Positions 16,562 through 25,797 of a stretch of 32,110 nucleotides of DNA are shown here, piece after piece. Position 1 is the stretch's first letter. The number at the start of each line of letters is the position of its first letter. Location of the stretch: contig CANQCD010000012.1 of assembly GCA_947589455.1 (NCBI GenBank), forward strand, positions 1 through 32,110, read 5' to 3'. A program made the position numbers and the translations under genes. The notes below the pieces were generated by a model. It saw only the letters and a list, made by a program, of their open reading frames with translations. It had not been told where the DNA came from and searched no databases. This DNA comes from an uncultured Lachnospiraceae bacterium (GTDB lineage: Bacteria; Bacillota; Clostridia; Lachnospirales; Lachnospiraceae).

Positions 16562-19531
16562 ATGCAGAGACCAAAACGTATACTTCTCGCCCTGCTTCTA
16601 TCCCTTGCCCTCCTCGCGGGGCTCTGGGACGGATATGTTCCGTCCCAGCCCGCGCAGGCGGCGGGGAGTTTTATTGACTTAAACCAGAAGCAGATCGTAG
16701 AAGCGATGGGGGCGGGATGGAATTTAGGGAACCAGTTAGAGGCAAATACGAAAGGCACGCCGAAAGAGGATGCGTGGAGCGGCGTAAAAGTGACACAGGA
16801 GCTGATCCGCAAAGTCAAGACGTCAGGTTTTAACTCCATCCGGATTCCGGTGTCCTGGCTGTCCACGATCGGAGACGAGCCGGAATACACGATTGACGAG
16901 ACGTGGTTAAGCCGCGTAGAAGAAGTCGTCGGCTGGGCGGTCAAGTACAATCTCTACGTTGTGATCAACCTCCACGGCGACGGCTATTCTACCGTAGAAG
17001 GCGGATGGCTTCTGCCAGAGCGGGCGGATCAGACGCAGATCAAGGAGAAATTTGCCGCTGTCTGGAAGCAGATTGCCGCGCGGTTCAAGGACTACGACCA
17101 TCATCTGATCTTTGAATCCATGAACGAGATTGGCGCAGAGTTAAAAGCAGACGCCCAGATCAAGGCGGCATATGAAAACATCAATGACTACAACCAGATT
17201 TTTGTCGATGCGGTCAGAAGTTCCGGCGGCAATAACGCAAAACGCTGGCTCCTGATTCCGGGGTTTAATACAAACATCGACTATACAGCGGGAGATTATG
17301 GATTCCAGATACCGGAGGATTCCGGGCTTAGCGCAGACGTCCCGGAAGGCGAAAAGCGCATTATGGTGTCTGTGCACTACTATTCGCCGTGGGAGTTCTG
17401 CGGACAGGAAGACTATAACCAGACCCAGTGGGGCGACGACGCCGATCCGGAAAAGAGTGTCGGATATGGCAGCGAGAGCGACATGGAGGCCGCTTTTGCC
17501 AAGATGAAGGCAAAATTTGTTGACAAAGGATATCCGGTGGTGATCGGCGAGTACGGCGCGATCGACAAATCAAAGCGTGAGGACAGCGGCGTCGGCAAGG
17601 CGGGAGAGCCCGACCCGGAAAATCCGGGATTCCGGGAAAACTTCGTGTGGAAACTGTGCGCCACCGCCAAACAAAACAGCTGCGTGCCGATGTATTGGGA
17701 CAATGGCTGGAACGGAGATTTCGGCTATGCCATCTTTGCAAGGGGATCGCAGCAGGACAGACAGTTTGGCTACAGGACGGCGGGGGAAGTCACCCAGCCT
17801 GGCATCCTGAAGGCGATCATGAGCTGTTATGGGACAAAGGCAGGTACGGCAAAAGCGATCGACATCCAGCAAGAGCGTTTAACCCTTGACTTAAACAGCG
17901 CTCCGCAGCAGCTGACCGCCACGCTTGACCCAGCCGATTCCGACGACGCCATTGTTTGGTCCAGCACCGATACCAGCGTGGCAGGCGTCAACTACAAAGG
18001 CAAAGTCTCCGTCCGCGGGCGGGGAACCTGCCTTGTCATAGCGAGGACGCCAGGAGGCTTGGCCGACTACTGCATAGTGGAAGTCAAACCGCCTCAGACA
18101 TTCATGGCAGGGATCTATGCCCAGTCGTCCCAGTGGAGCGACTTATCCGGCGCAGATTACATAGAGATCGCCGAGAACGGTACAAAAGAGGCGGAAGTCA
18201 CCCTGCAGGCGTCAAAGGAATTATTTTCGCCAATCCGCACGCTGTTTATCAAAGATGTTGCCGTGCAGAACGGGGCTTCTAACAGGTCGAACCTAAGCAG
18301 CGCGACATTTGTCGTCAAGTCCCTGAAATTCAACGACACCGAGATGGAGCTTGACAAGACGGAATATCCCTATAACAGGGAGAGTACGAACGGCGCGCTT
18401 GACATCTGCCTGGTCAATGCGTGGGATGCAGGCACGCATCACATCAAAGGCATGACCAAGGCAAGCCAGGGATACTCCTTCCCCGCCGATTCCTATGTGG
18501 ACGGCGTCAACACCATCTCCGTCACGCTGGAGATCAAAGACGCCGTCTTAGGTTTAGAGCAGGAAGAAGAAGTGACGGAGGCGGAGAGCCTCTCCTTTGC
18601 GGAAGATTCCTTTACCGTGGAGGCAGGCGAGACGGCCAGCGCGCCGGCGGTAATCGTTCCGTCCGAAGCAACGGAAAAGGTGATGTGGTTCAGTGAGGAC
18701 GAGGCGGTTGCGTCTGTCAGTGAATATGGCGCAGTGACCGGCGTCAAGGCAGGCAAGACAACGATCCACGCAGTCACAGCGTCCGGCAGGCACGCTTCCC
18801 TGTCCGTCACTGTGGTGAGAGACCCTTTGGCTTCCGGAGAGCCGGAACTGCCGCCAGAGCCGAGCCTGCCGCCGTTAGAGACAGACGTGCCAGGTGACGG
18901 AGAGACGGCGGCGCCGGGAGACAGTGAGCCTGCCGAGCCGACCGATGCGCCGGGAGACAGTGAGACTGCCGAGCCGACCGATCTACCGGGAGCAAATGGG
19001 ACGGCGGCGCCGGGAGACAGTGAGACTGCCGCGCCGACCGATGTGCCGGGAGGCAGTGGGACGGCGGCGCCGACTGAAGTACCGGGAGCAAATGGGACGG
19101 CGGCGCCAGGAACAAATGAGACAGCCGCGCCGGGAGGCAGTCAGACAGCCGCACCGACCGATGCGCCGGGAGACGGCGGGACAGCCACGCCGACACAGAA
19201 GCCGGGATCAGGAAACTCCGGTGCGGGCAAAAAAGTCACCGTCAAGAAAGCCACGATCCGTAAAGTAGCGTCAAAAAAGAAAAAGACGCTTACCATACAG
19301 TGGAAGAAAGTCTCCGGCGCAAGCGGCTATCAGGTAAAAGCCGGCACGGACAAAAAAGCGTCAAAAGGCAAAAAGACAGTTACTGTCAAGAAAGCCGCGG
19401 TCGTAAAGACTACCATAAAGAAGCTAAAGAGCGGCAAAAGATATTATGCCAGAGTCCGCGCCTATAAGACCGTAAAGGGCAAAAAATATTACGGGAGCTG
19501 GAGCGCGGCAAAATCAGCAAAAGTAAAATAG
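16562..19531 (+). CDS. Secreted GH5 glucanase (cellulase-like) with Big_2 domains and Lys-rich Fn3-like C-terminus (989 aa)
   Basis: The start at 16562 (MQRPKRILLALLL) gives a clean signal peptide cleaved near AQA/AG (residue 33); GGAAAGGGG is the ribosome binding site. Residues about 36-425 are a glycoside hydrolase family 5 domain: GAGWNLGNQLEA, SIRIPVSW, VVINLHGD (H138), acid/base E189 in FESMNEIG, VHYYSPW and nucleophile E330 in PVVIGEYGAIDK. These are the expected catalytic residues for cleaving beta-1,4-glucans or related beta-glycans with retention. A Big_2 domain (about 432-509), a possible carbohydrate-binding beta-sandwich (about 510-660), another Big_2 (about 665-750), a Pro/Thr/Gly linker (about 754-888) and the Lys-rich Fn3-like module (about 889-989) follow. 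No sortase motif. Probably in the same operon as 13446 and 19731. Exact substrate and subfamily are not determined. Confidence 0.92.
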   Translation: MQRPKRILLALLLSLALLAGLWDGYVPSQPAQAAGSFIDLNQKQIVEAMGAGWNLGNQLEANTKGTPKEDAWSGVKVTQELIRKVKTSGFNSIRIPVSWLSTIGDEPEYTIDETWLSRVEEVVGWAVKYNLYVVINLHGDGYSTVEGGWLLPERADQTQIKEKFAAVWKQIAARFKDYDHHLIFESMNEIGAELKADAQIKAAYENINDYNQIFVDAVRSSGGNNAKRWLLIPGFNTNIDYTAGDYGFQIPEDSGLSADVPEGEKRIMVSVHYYSPWEFCGQEDYNQTQWGDDADPEKSVGYGSESDMEAAFAKMKAKFVDKGYPVVIGEYGAIDKSKREDSGVGKAGEPDPENPGFRENFVWKLCATAKQNSCVPMYWDNGWNGDFGYAIFARGSQQDRQFGYRTAGEVTQPGILKAIMSCYGTKAGTAKAIDIQQERLTLDLNSAPQQLTATLDPADSDDAIVWSSTDTSVAGVNYKGKVSVRGRGTCLVIARTPGGLADYCIVEVKPPQTFMAGIYAQSSQWSDLSGADYIEIAENGTKEAEVTLQASKELFSPIRTLFIKDVAVQNGASNRSNLSSATFVVKSLKFNDTEMELDKTEYPYNRESTNGALDICLVNAWDAGTHHIKGMTKASQGYSFPADSYVDGVNTISVTLEIKDAVLGLEQEEEVTEAESLSFAEDSFTVEAGETASAPAVIVPSEATEKVMWFSEDEAVASVSEYGAVTGVKAGKTTIHAVTASGRHASLSVTVVRDPLASGEPELPPEPSLPPLETDVPGDGETAAPGDSEPAEPTDAPGDSETAEPTDLPGANGTAAPGDSETAAPTDVPGGSGTAAPTEVPGANGTAAPGTNETAAPGGSQTAAPTDAPGDGGTATPTQKPGSGNSGAGKKVTVKKATIRKVASKKKKTLTIQWKKVSGASGYQVKAGTDKKASKGKKTVTVKKAAVVKTTIKKLKSGKRYYARVRAYKTVKGKKYYGSWSAAKSAKVK

Positions 19532-19730
19532 GGGGAGGAATCTCCAGACCAGGCAGGACAGGAACAGACCCTGCGGCCGGGGAATGCAAAACAAAAGCCG
19601 GTTCGGAGCAGATTCCGGCCGGCTGTCAGACGACAAAAAATGTGAGATTTGTCAGGAGAAAAGAAAAAGTTTGTGAAATGCAAATTGATCTCCTGGCAAA
19701 AATCACTTCATAACAGGAGGATGTTTTGGA

Positions 19731-22700
19731 ATGACAAAGAAAAGATTAGCGAGGTCACGCAAGGGGATTGCCGTTACGCTGGGGCTGTCTTTGCTGGCAG
19801 GGAACCTGCCTGTGGGGACGGCGGCCGCTTTCGCAGCTCCTGCAGAGATCGACGCCCCGGACATGGGAAGACAAACAGAGCCGGAAGCGACCGTTGCCCC
19901 GATCCGGAGCGTCAACTTAAACCAAAAAACAGAAGACGGCGGATACCAGATTGGCGGGATTACCGATCCATACGGGCTGGAGGAAGATCCTACAAAAGTA
20001 GGCGAATCCTACAAAAAGGAATGGTCTGATGGGAAGGGCAGTTACGTCTGGGCCGGCAGTTACTGGCAGGAGGATACGGACGAGGACAGCGACGCCGACA
20101 CAGAGGATGAGAAACAGCCGGTGCGCTGGCGCGTGTTAGACGCCGATACAACAGAATACAGCGGCGAGGACGGCGGACATACCATGCTCTTGTTCAGTGA
20201 GAAGGCGCTAGACGCCATGAAATATAGTGAACAGGTTGGCGAAGACAAACAACACCGCGGAAATAAATGGGCGGATTCCAATATCCGCAAATGGGTCAAC
20301 AGCGAAAAGGCGGACGGAGAGCCCACCTGGGAAAATAAAGAGGCCTATACGCAGGACGGACTCTTTGACTCCCTGTTTGGCGCGCAGGAAAAAAAGATCG
20401 TAGTAAAAAGCGTCAGGGAAATCGATAATACACAGAAACAGGACGGAGTGGCATATGGAAAAGATGCCAGCGGCTTATCGCAGGAAGGGCGGGAAGATTA
20501 CTTCTTTTTCCCGGCAGTGTGGGAGTTAAATTCCACGAAGTACGGTTTCTGCAACAGGGAAGATGCGACGCGGTATCAGGATATCACGTGTCTGAATTTT
20601 GAGGCGACGTCATTTGCGAAACGGGTCGCTGTCGAACAGCTTTCTGTGAAGGAACGTGATTTTCCAATGATCTGGACGCGCACAAATGGAGATGAATCAA
20701 CGAAAGCAAGCGGCGTTGTAGGCGATTGGGAGGTATATATCGCCGGAATGGACGCTCCTTCCCATTGCATATCCGGGATCAATGGCGATCAGGCAGCCGG
20801 CGTCGCTCCGATGTTTAATATGGATTTGTCAAAGGTATTCTTCGCGCGCGCCGCAGGCGAGGACGGAAGCGGCTATACGCCGGGCGCCGCATTTGCGCTG
20901 ACGGAGGATAAGAGCGATGAGAAGAACTGGAGCGTATGCGTAGATACCGGGACGGCGTTTACCGCCTCACGGAATGGGTCGGGCAACGTAAAGGCCGGCG
21001 GCGACATAAAGGTCAGTTTAAATGCGCCGCAAGAGGGTGATTGGGATCAGATTTCCGCTATGCTTACCGATGCAGACGGCATTGTCCGGGCGTATGGAAA
21101 GGTTGCCGATATTGAGGGCGGAGAGGTGAAGGCAGGAGGAGAGACTGTCTCCGAAGTGACGGTGACAGTGCCGGAAGAGCTGCCTGACAGCGCTTACACC
21201 TTAAAAGTATTCGCTGAGAAAAACGGCGAGGACGGAAGCCTGACCAGCTATGCCAGCCAGGCGGCAGATATTGCCATTGCCGTGGCAGAGCCAAATGTCA
21301 ACGTAGTAAAAGTTACGCCGGCAAAACACACCGTAAAGGCCGCTGGATCAGGGGATGAGACGCAGAAGGTAGAAGAGGGACAGGACTTTGCTGACATTAC
21401 CTATACGGCGGCGGAAGGGTGGTATTTCCCAGAAGATTATACCACAGGCATTGATACTGCAGATTCCGGCATAACAGTAAAAAGAGTAAGCAGCACAGAG
21501 ATCACTGTGTCAGGGACGCCGGAAGCCTCCGTGACGATCCTCCTGCCAAAGCTGTCATGGGAGGGCGCCGGCGCAAGAGGCGTCAACTGGAACAGCCAGG
21601 CGGAGGACGGCAGTTTCCGGATCGCCGGGATCATGGATCCGCAGGAGGCGGAAGCAGCCGATTCAGAATGGGCGGACGGCAAAGGAAATTATGTCAATTT
21701 CGGCAGCTACCAGCAGGACAGCGAGGAAGTGAAAACGCCTGTCAGATGGCGCGTGCTGGACGCCGATACGACAGACTATACCAGCGATGGAAGCCATACG
21801 ATGCTGTTAATGTCTGACAAGATGATCTGGGCGATGGAGGCGACGCCGTGGAATCCGACGATAAGATATCCGGAGGGATATCAGACAGAAGGGATCCGCG
21901 CATGGCTCAACAGCGCCAAAACAACAACGGCGGGCTCTGTCGTACCAAAATGGTATGACGCTGTTCCGGCGTGCCAGGAACATTATATCGGCGCCGGATT
22001 CTTAGACGATGCGTTTAACAGCGCGCAGGCGTCGGCGATCGCCGTGTCTGTGAAAGAACCGGATACGAGAGAGGTGCCGCAGTCAGACGGATATCAATAT
22101 AACGGCGCCCGCGGCGGAAAGATTACCGTGGACGACAGCGGTCTGTCTCAGGACGGCACAGACGACCGTTTATTCCTGCTCTCCGCGGCAGAAGCATCCA
22201 ATGCGGCATATGGTTTTTATCCGGACTTTGACCAGATTGGCTCAAATAAGAGCCGGGTTCTGGAAGGGACGGCTCTGGTAGAGAATATCCAACCGTATTA
22301 CAACAAATCAAATTGGTGGTTAAGATCCAGCGACTGGACGGAAGAAGCCGAAGGAACGTTAGAGGTCTCAAGACATTTTGGATACGTGAAAGGAGACGGC
22401 GTGTTGGATGATATCTCAAGCTTTTCACCTGACACGGGCGTTGTCCCGGCGTTTAATCTGGATTTGTCCAGGGTGCTGTTTACCACAGCTAAGGATTTGG
22501 ACGATGAAAGACTCCTCCCGGTAGAACAGGTCACAGGCGGCAAGACATGGAACCTGAAGCTGTCTGCAGGGAAGGGCTTTGCAGCGGCGGCCGCAGGAGG
22601 AGACAAGGCGGCTGCGGGCGGACAGTTTGCGATTGCTGTCAAAGACTTAGGGACTGCGGATGAAGGAGTTTCCTATGACAGGATTGCAGCCGCCCTCACG

Positions 22701-24149
22701 ACAGAAGACGGCGAAGTGGTCGCCTATGGGCGGATTGCCGGAGTTGAGGACGGCAAAGTCATGGCAGGCGGCAAAGAGGCAGAGACGATTTACGCTAAGA
22801 TCCCGGCAGGGACAGACGCCGGGACATATACGCTGAAAGTCTTTGCGGAACAGGCGGAAAACGGCGGCGAGGCAGTACAGGACGCTGTGGATTATGCCAG
22901 CAACGTGGAAGAGATTCCAGTGACAGTAGTCGAGGGAGATTATACCGTGACTGTCGAGGCGGGCAAAGGAATTGCCGTAGAATATGAAGACGATCTGACA
23001 CAGACTGTCGTGGCAGGAGAAGCGCTTGCCGGCATGACTTTTTACACAGAGGAAGGCTATTATCTGCCGGAAGGCTACCAGGCAGAAGGCGCAAACGGCA
23101 TTACCGTAACAAGAGAGAGCGAGACGGAGCTGACGATATCCGGCGTGCCGACAGGCAATGCGACAATTGTCCTGCCGGACGCAGAAGTGGTGCCAGAGCC
23201 GACAGAAGAGCCGACGGAAGCGCCGCCGACGGAAGCGCCGACGACAGAAGCCCCGGCAACGGAAGCGCCGACAACAGACGTACCGACAACGGACGTCCCG
23301 GCAACGGAAGCGCCGACAACAGACGTGCCGGTAACAGACATACCGACAACAGAAGCCCCGGCAACGGACATACCGACAACGGACGCCCCGGCAACAGGAG
23401 CGCCGGCAACGGAAGCGCCGGCAACGGACATACCGACAACGGACGCCCCGGCAACAGGAGCGCCGGCAACGGAAGCGCCGGCAACAAATACGCCGGGAAC
23501 AACAGCGCCGGCAGCAGAGACGCCGCCTGCAGGAGAGCAGCAGCCATCCGCAGTACCGGATACAAAACAGCCGGAGAAAGGACAGAAGATCAAAGGAAAA
23601 GACGGCGCCTCCTATACGGTGACAAAAGCCGATGGCGGAAACAGCGCCGTGTCATACACAAAGCCGAAAAACACAGGGATCGCCAGCATAAACATCCCTG
23701 CCACGGTAACGGTAGACGGCGTGAAATATAAGGTGACGTCAATCGCAGCCAACGCCTTTAAAAACTGCAAAAAACTAAAGAAGACAGTGATTGGCAGCAA
23801 TATTTCCACAATCGGAAACGCAGCGTTTAGCGGCTGCCAGAAATTAAAGAGCCTGACGATCGGCAAAAACGTGACGGCGATCGGAGCAAAGGCATTTTAT
23901 AAATGTACGGCGCTGACAAAGGTTACGATCCCTTCTAAAGTCAAAAAGATTGGCAAACAGACATTCTTCGGCTGCAAAAAGCTGAAAAAGATTACCTTTA
24001 AGACAGCCAAATTAAAGAAGACGACCGTCGGAGCCAAAGCATTTGCCGGGATTGCAAAAAAACCTTCCGCAAAAGCGCCAAAGAAGGTAAGGAAAACATA
24101 CCAGAAGATACTCCGGGCAAAAGGCGCCAAAAAAGCGTCTGTAAAATAG
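19731..24149 (+). CDS. Large secreted protein with two DUF6273 domains and C-terminal BspA-like LRRs (1472 aa)
   Basis: The ATG follows AGGAGG (19716-19721). A signal peptide ends near AFA/AP (about residue 36). Two homologous halves, about 60-390 and 615-925, each carry a DUF6273-type domain: VRWRVLDADTT, HTMLLxSxK, IRxWxNS, a DD-LFL/YFFFP box, and VAPMFNMDLSKVFF or VPAFNLDLSRVLF. Each half is followed by Ig-like beta domains, including WYFPEDYTTG and YYLPEGYQAEG repeats. Residues about 1150-1270 are a PATEAP/PTTDVP linker; about 1320-1425 are LRR_5 (BspA-type) repeats (AFKNCKKLKKTVIGSNISTI; AFSGCQKLKSLTIGKNV). The C-terminus is very basic, ending KASVK. DUF6273 has no known biochemical function; such proteins are common in gut Firmicutes envelopes. 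It is the last gene before a strong terminator. Confidence 0.85.
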   Translation: MTKKRLARSRKGIAVTLGLSLLAGNLPVGTAAAFAAPAEIDAPDMGRQTEPEATVAPIRSVNLNQKTEDGGYQIGGITDPYGLEEDPTKVGESYKKEWSDGKGSYVWAGSYWQEDTDEDSDADTEDEKQPVRWRVLDADTTEYSGEDGGHTMLLFSEKALDAMKYSEQVGEDKQHRGNKWADSNIRKWVNSEKADGEPTWENKEAYTQDGLFDSLFGAQEKKIVVKSVREIDNTQKQDGVAYGKDASGLSQEGREDYFFFPAVWELNSTKYGFCNREDATRYQDITCLNFEATSFAKRVAVEQLSVKERDFPMIWTRTNGDESTKASGVVGDWEVYIAGMDAPSHCISGINGDQAAGVAPMFNMDLSKVFFARAAGEDGSGYTPGAAFALTEDKSDEKNWSVCVDTGTAFTASRNGSGNVKAGGDIKVSLNAPQEGDWDQISAMLTDADGIVRAYGKVADIEGGEVKAGGETVSEVTVTVPEELPDSAYTLKVFAEKNGEDGSLTSYASQAADIAIAVAEPNVNVVKVTPAKHTVKAAGSGDETQKVEEGQDFADITYTAAEGWYFPEDYTTGIDTADSGITVKRVSSTEITVSGTPEASVTILLPKLSWEGAGARGVNWNSQAEDGSFRIAGIMDPQEAEAADSEWADGKGNYVNFGSYQQDSEEVKTPVRWRVLDADTTDYTSDGSHTMLLMSDKMIWAMEATPWNPTIRYPEGYQTEGIRAWLNSAKTTTAGSVVPKWYDAVPACQEHYIGAGFLDDAFNSAQASAIAVSVKEPDTREVPQSDGYQYNGARGGKITVDDSGLSQDGTDDRLFLLSAAEASNAAYGFYPDFDQIGSNKSRVLEGTALVENIQPYYNKSNWWLRSSDWTEEAEGTLEVSRHFGYVKGDGVLDDISSFSPDTGVVPAFNLDLSRVLFTTAKDLDDERLLPVEQVTGGKTWNLKLSAGKGFAAAAAGGDKAAAGGQFAIAVKDLGTADEGVSYDRIAAALTTEDGEVVAYGRIAGVEDGKVMAGGKEAETIYAKIPAGTDAGTYTLKVFAEQAENGGEAVQDAVDYASNVEEIPVTVVEGDYTVTVEAGKGIAVEYEDDLTQTVVAGEALAGMTFYTEEGYYLPEGYQAEGANGITVTRESETELTISGVPTGNATIVLPDAEVVPEPTEEPTEAPPTEAPTTEAPATEAPTTDVPTTDVPATEAPTTDVPVTDIPTTEAPATDIPTTDAPATGAPATEAPATDIPTTDAPATGAPATEAPATNTPGTTAPAAETPPAGEQQPSAVPDTKQPEKGQKIKGKDGASYTVTKADGGNSAVSYTKPKNTGIASINIPATVTVDGVKYKVTSIAANAFKNCKKLKKTVIGSNISTIGNAAFSGCQKLKSLTIGKNVTAIGAKAFYKCTALTKVTIPSKVKKIGKQTFFGCKKLKKITFKTAKLKKTTVGAKAFAGIAKKPSAKAPKKVRKTYQKILRAKGAKKASVK
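23361..23485 (+). repeat. Perfect 60-bp tandem repeat in the PT-rich linker
   Basis: The 65 bases at 23361-23425 recur exactly at 23421-23485 (period 60 bp, 20 residues). It lies in a longer stretch of 12-bp PTxxP-type codon repeats (about 23190-23520). The identity suggests very recent duplication. Confidence 0.9.
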
Positions 24150-24275
24150 CTGTTCTAATGGCAAAAACAGAAGAGCAAAAAAATGTCGGATAGGTTAGAT
24201 ATTGCAAACCAGATTTGCCTATACTGTAATGCCGACAGACAAAAAACAGTAATAAGTCCATGAGGACAAAGAAAA

Positions 24276-24320
24276 GGATCCCCGAACTGTAATTGCGTAC
24301 AGTCCGGGGATTCTTCTTTT
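24276..24320 (+). terminator. Strong intrinsic terminator after the surface-protein cluster
   Basis: GGATCCCCGAACTGTA (24276-24291) pairs with TACAGTCCGGGGATTC (24298-24313), 16 positions with one mismatch and one G-U, followed by TTCTTTT. It lies 127 bp after the third surface gene. The rest of the gap 24150-24514 holds no recognisable gene; 24322-24339 is the exact reverse complement of 27232-27249. Confidence 0.85.
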
Positions 24321-24514
24321 CTTTTATGGGATAGGAAATGGAAGGACTTCTCGCAGTGCTCAGTTTCGGACTGGCCTGCTTTCGGATCGGATACGCCGGA
24401 GTCCATATTTCATCAAAAATCTGTTTCGAAACAAAGATTATTTTTTGGTAGAAAAATGAGAACACTTGTGTTTTAATAGAAAGTAGAAAAAAATCAATGA
24501 TATGGAGGACAGGT

Positions 24515-25642
24515 ATGGATCAGAATATAGACAGACAAAAGAAGAAAAAGACCAGAAAGGTGATAGGGATTGTCGCGGCGGCCGTTTTGCTGGTTTTGGC
24601 AGGGGCGGCGCTTGGAGTTGGCGTTATGGAAAAGAAGATGTCGGATTCCATGAAAGAGATTGTCAAAGAGAAGGGCGCCACAGAAGATTACTTAGATTAT
24701 ATTAAATTGGGAAAATACAAGGGGTTAAGCGTCTCAATCGCAGCCACCGAGGAGGAGATTCAATCAGAGATTGACAGCCTTTTGGAAAAATATACGACAT
24801 ATGAGCAGATCAAGAAGGGCAAAGCGGTTTCCGGCGATCTTGTTTATATGGAATTTGAAGGTTTTGTAGACGGGACAAAAACGGACGACCTCTGCGAGGC
24901 GGACTACGTTGAGATCGGCAGCGGCGACTGGAGCTGGCTTCCGGGGCTGGAAGATGCGCTGATTGGCATGAAGCCGGGCGGGAAGAAGAAAATCACAGTA
25001 GATATACCGGACGGCGCGACAGGCATGGACAGCGTTGACGGCCGCCGGGCGGAACTCCACATCCAGCTGAAATATATTTGCGGGGACGCGATCATTCCGG
25101 AGTATAACGATGAATTTGTGGAGTCAATCTCAGAATACTCTACGACGAAAGAATATAATGCCAAGATCAAGGCGGATCTGGAAAAAGATTACGAAGAGGA
25201 AAAAGAGGAATATTCCTGGACCGATGCGCTGGAAAACGCGAAAGTGAGGAAATACCCAAAACGCCTGATGGAAATCGCAGAACAGGAGGTTTTGGAAGGA
25301 TATTACGGCATGGCGGAGATTTATGGTATATCAAGGGACGAGGCGTTCCAGATGATGGCGGGCTGCGAAAATGAACAGGAATTTCGGGATACGCAGCTAG
25401 AAGAGCTGGCGCGGGATACCGTAAAGGAGATTTTGTTTGCCAATGCAGTGGCATATCAGGAAAAGATCAAATATACTGATGCGGATTATGACGCCGTTGT
25501 TGAAGAAGAATATCCGAAATATGAAGACGAGTATGACACAAAGGAAGCCTATGAAAAAGAACACAAGGCGCATTTGGAAAACCTGGCGCTGATCGAGGCC
25601 GTAAAACAGTGGATCAGCGGACAGACGACATATACGAAATAG
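24515..25642 (+). CDS. Membrane-anchored trigger-factor / FKBP-type peptidyl-prolyl isomerase-like protein
   Basis: The ATG at 24515 follows GGAGG (24504-24508). The 375 residues start with a basic patch (RQKKKKTRK) and one membrane segment (about 16-38), which probably anchors the protein with its bulk outside. Residues about 65-110 resemble the trigger factor N-side; about 105-195 is an FKBP-like domain (GDLVYMEFEGFVDGTK; EIGSGDWSWLPGLEDALIGMKPGGKKKITV); the remainder is the long helical trigger-factor C-domain. Homologues in clostridia are called FKBP-type isomerase or trigger factor; they are thought to help exported proteins fold. Whether isomerase activity is retained is uncertain. It directly follows the surface-protein cluster, but has its own upstream gap and terminator barrier. 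Confidence 0.85.
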   Translation: MDQNIDRQKKKKTRKVIGIVAAAVLLVLAGAALGVGVMEKKMSDSMKEIVKEKGATEDYLDYIKLGKYKGLSVSIAATEEEIQSEIDSLLEKYTTYEQIKKGKAVSGDLVYMEFEGFVDGTKTDDLCEADYVEIGSGDWSWLPGLEDALIGMKPGGKKKITVDIPDGATGMDSVDGRRAELHIQLKYICGDAIIPEYNDEFVESISEYSTTKEYNAKIKADLEKDYEEEKEEYSWTDALENAKVRKYPKRLMEIAEQEVLEGYYGMAEIYGISRDEAFQMMAGCENEQEFRDTQLEELARDTVKEILFANAVAYQEKIKYTDADYDAVVEEEYPKYEDEYDTKEAYEKEHKAHLENLALIEAVKQWISGQTTYTK

Positions 25643-25647
25643 CAGGC

Positions 25648-25708
25648 GGCCGTCTGGCGTGAGGGCGAGATTACAGAAAACGAGGCCGTCTGGCGTGAGG
25701 GCGGGATT
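25648..25708 (+). repeat. Two copies of a 25-bp direct repeat after the foldase gene
   Basis: GGCCGTCTGGCGTGAGGGCG followed by A/G-GATT occurs at 25648-25672 and 25684-25708 (period 36 bp), 5 bp after the stop codon. Function unknown. Confidence 0.7.
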
Positions 25709-25797
25709 TGAAAAACGTGGCATTGCAGGAATGAGATGATAAAAAATACAGAAAATTGGGATTAGGACACAAAAAAAACGCAGAAATGAGGGAGAAT

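Noticed and set aside
23075-23593. Minus-strand open frame coding for Val/Ala/Gly/Ser repeats
   Set aside because: Antisense of the PT-rich linker repeats; no start signals and no recognisable protein.
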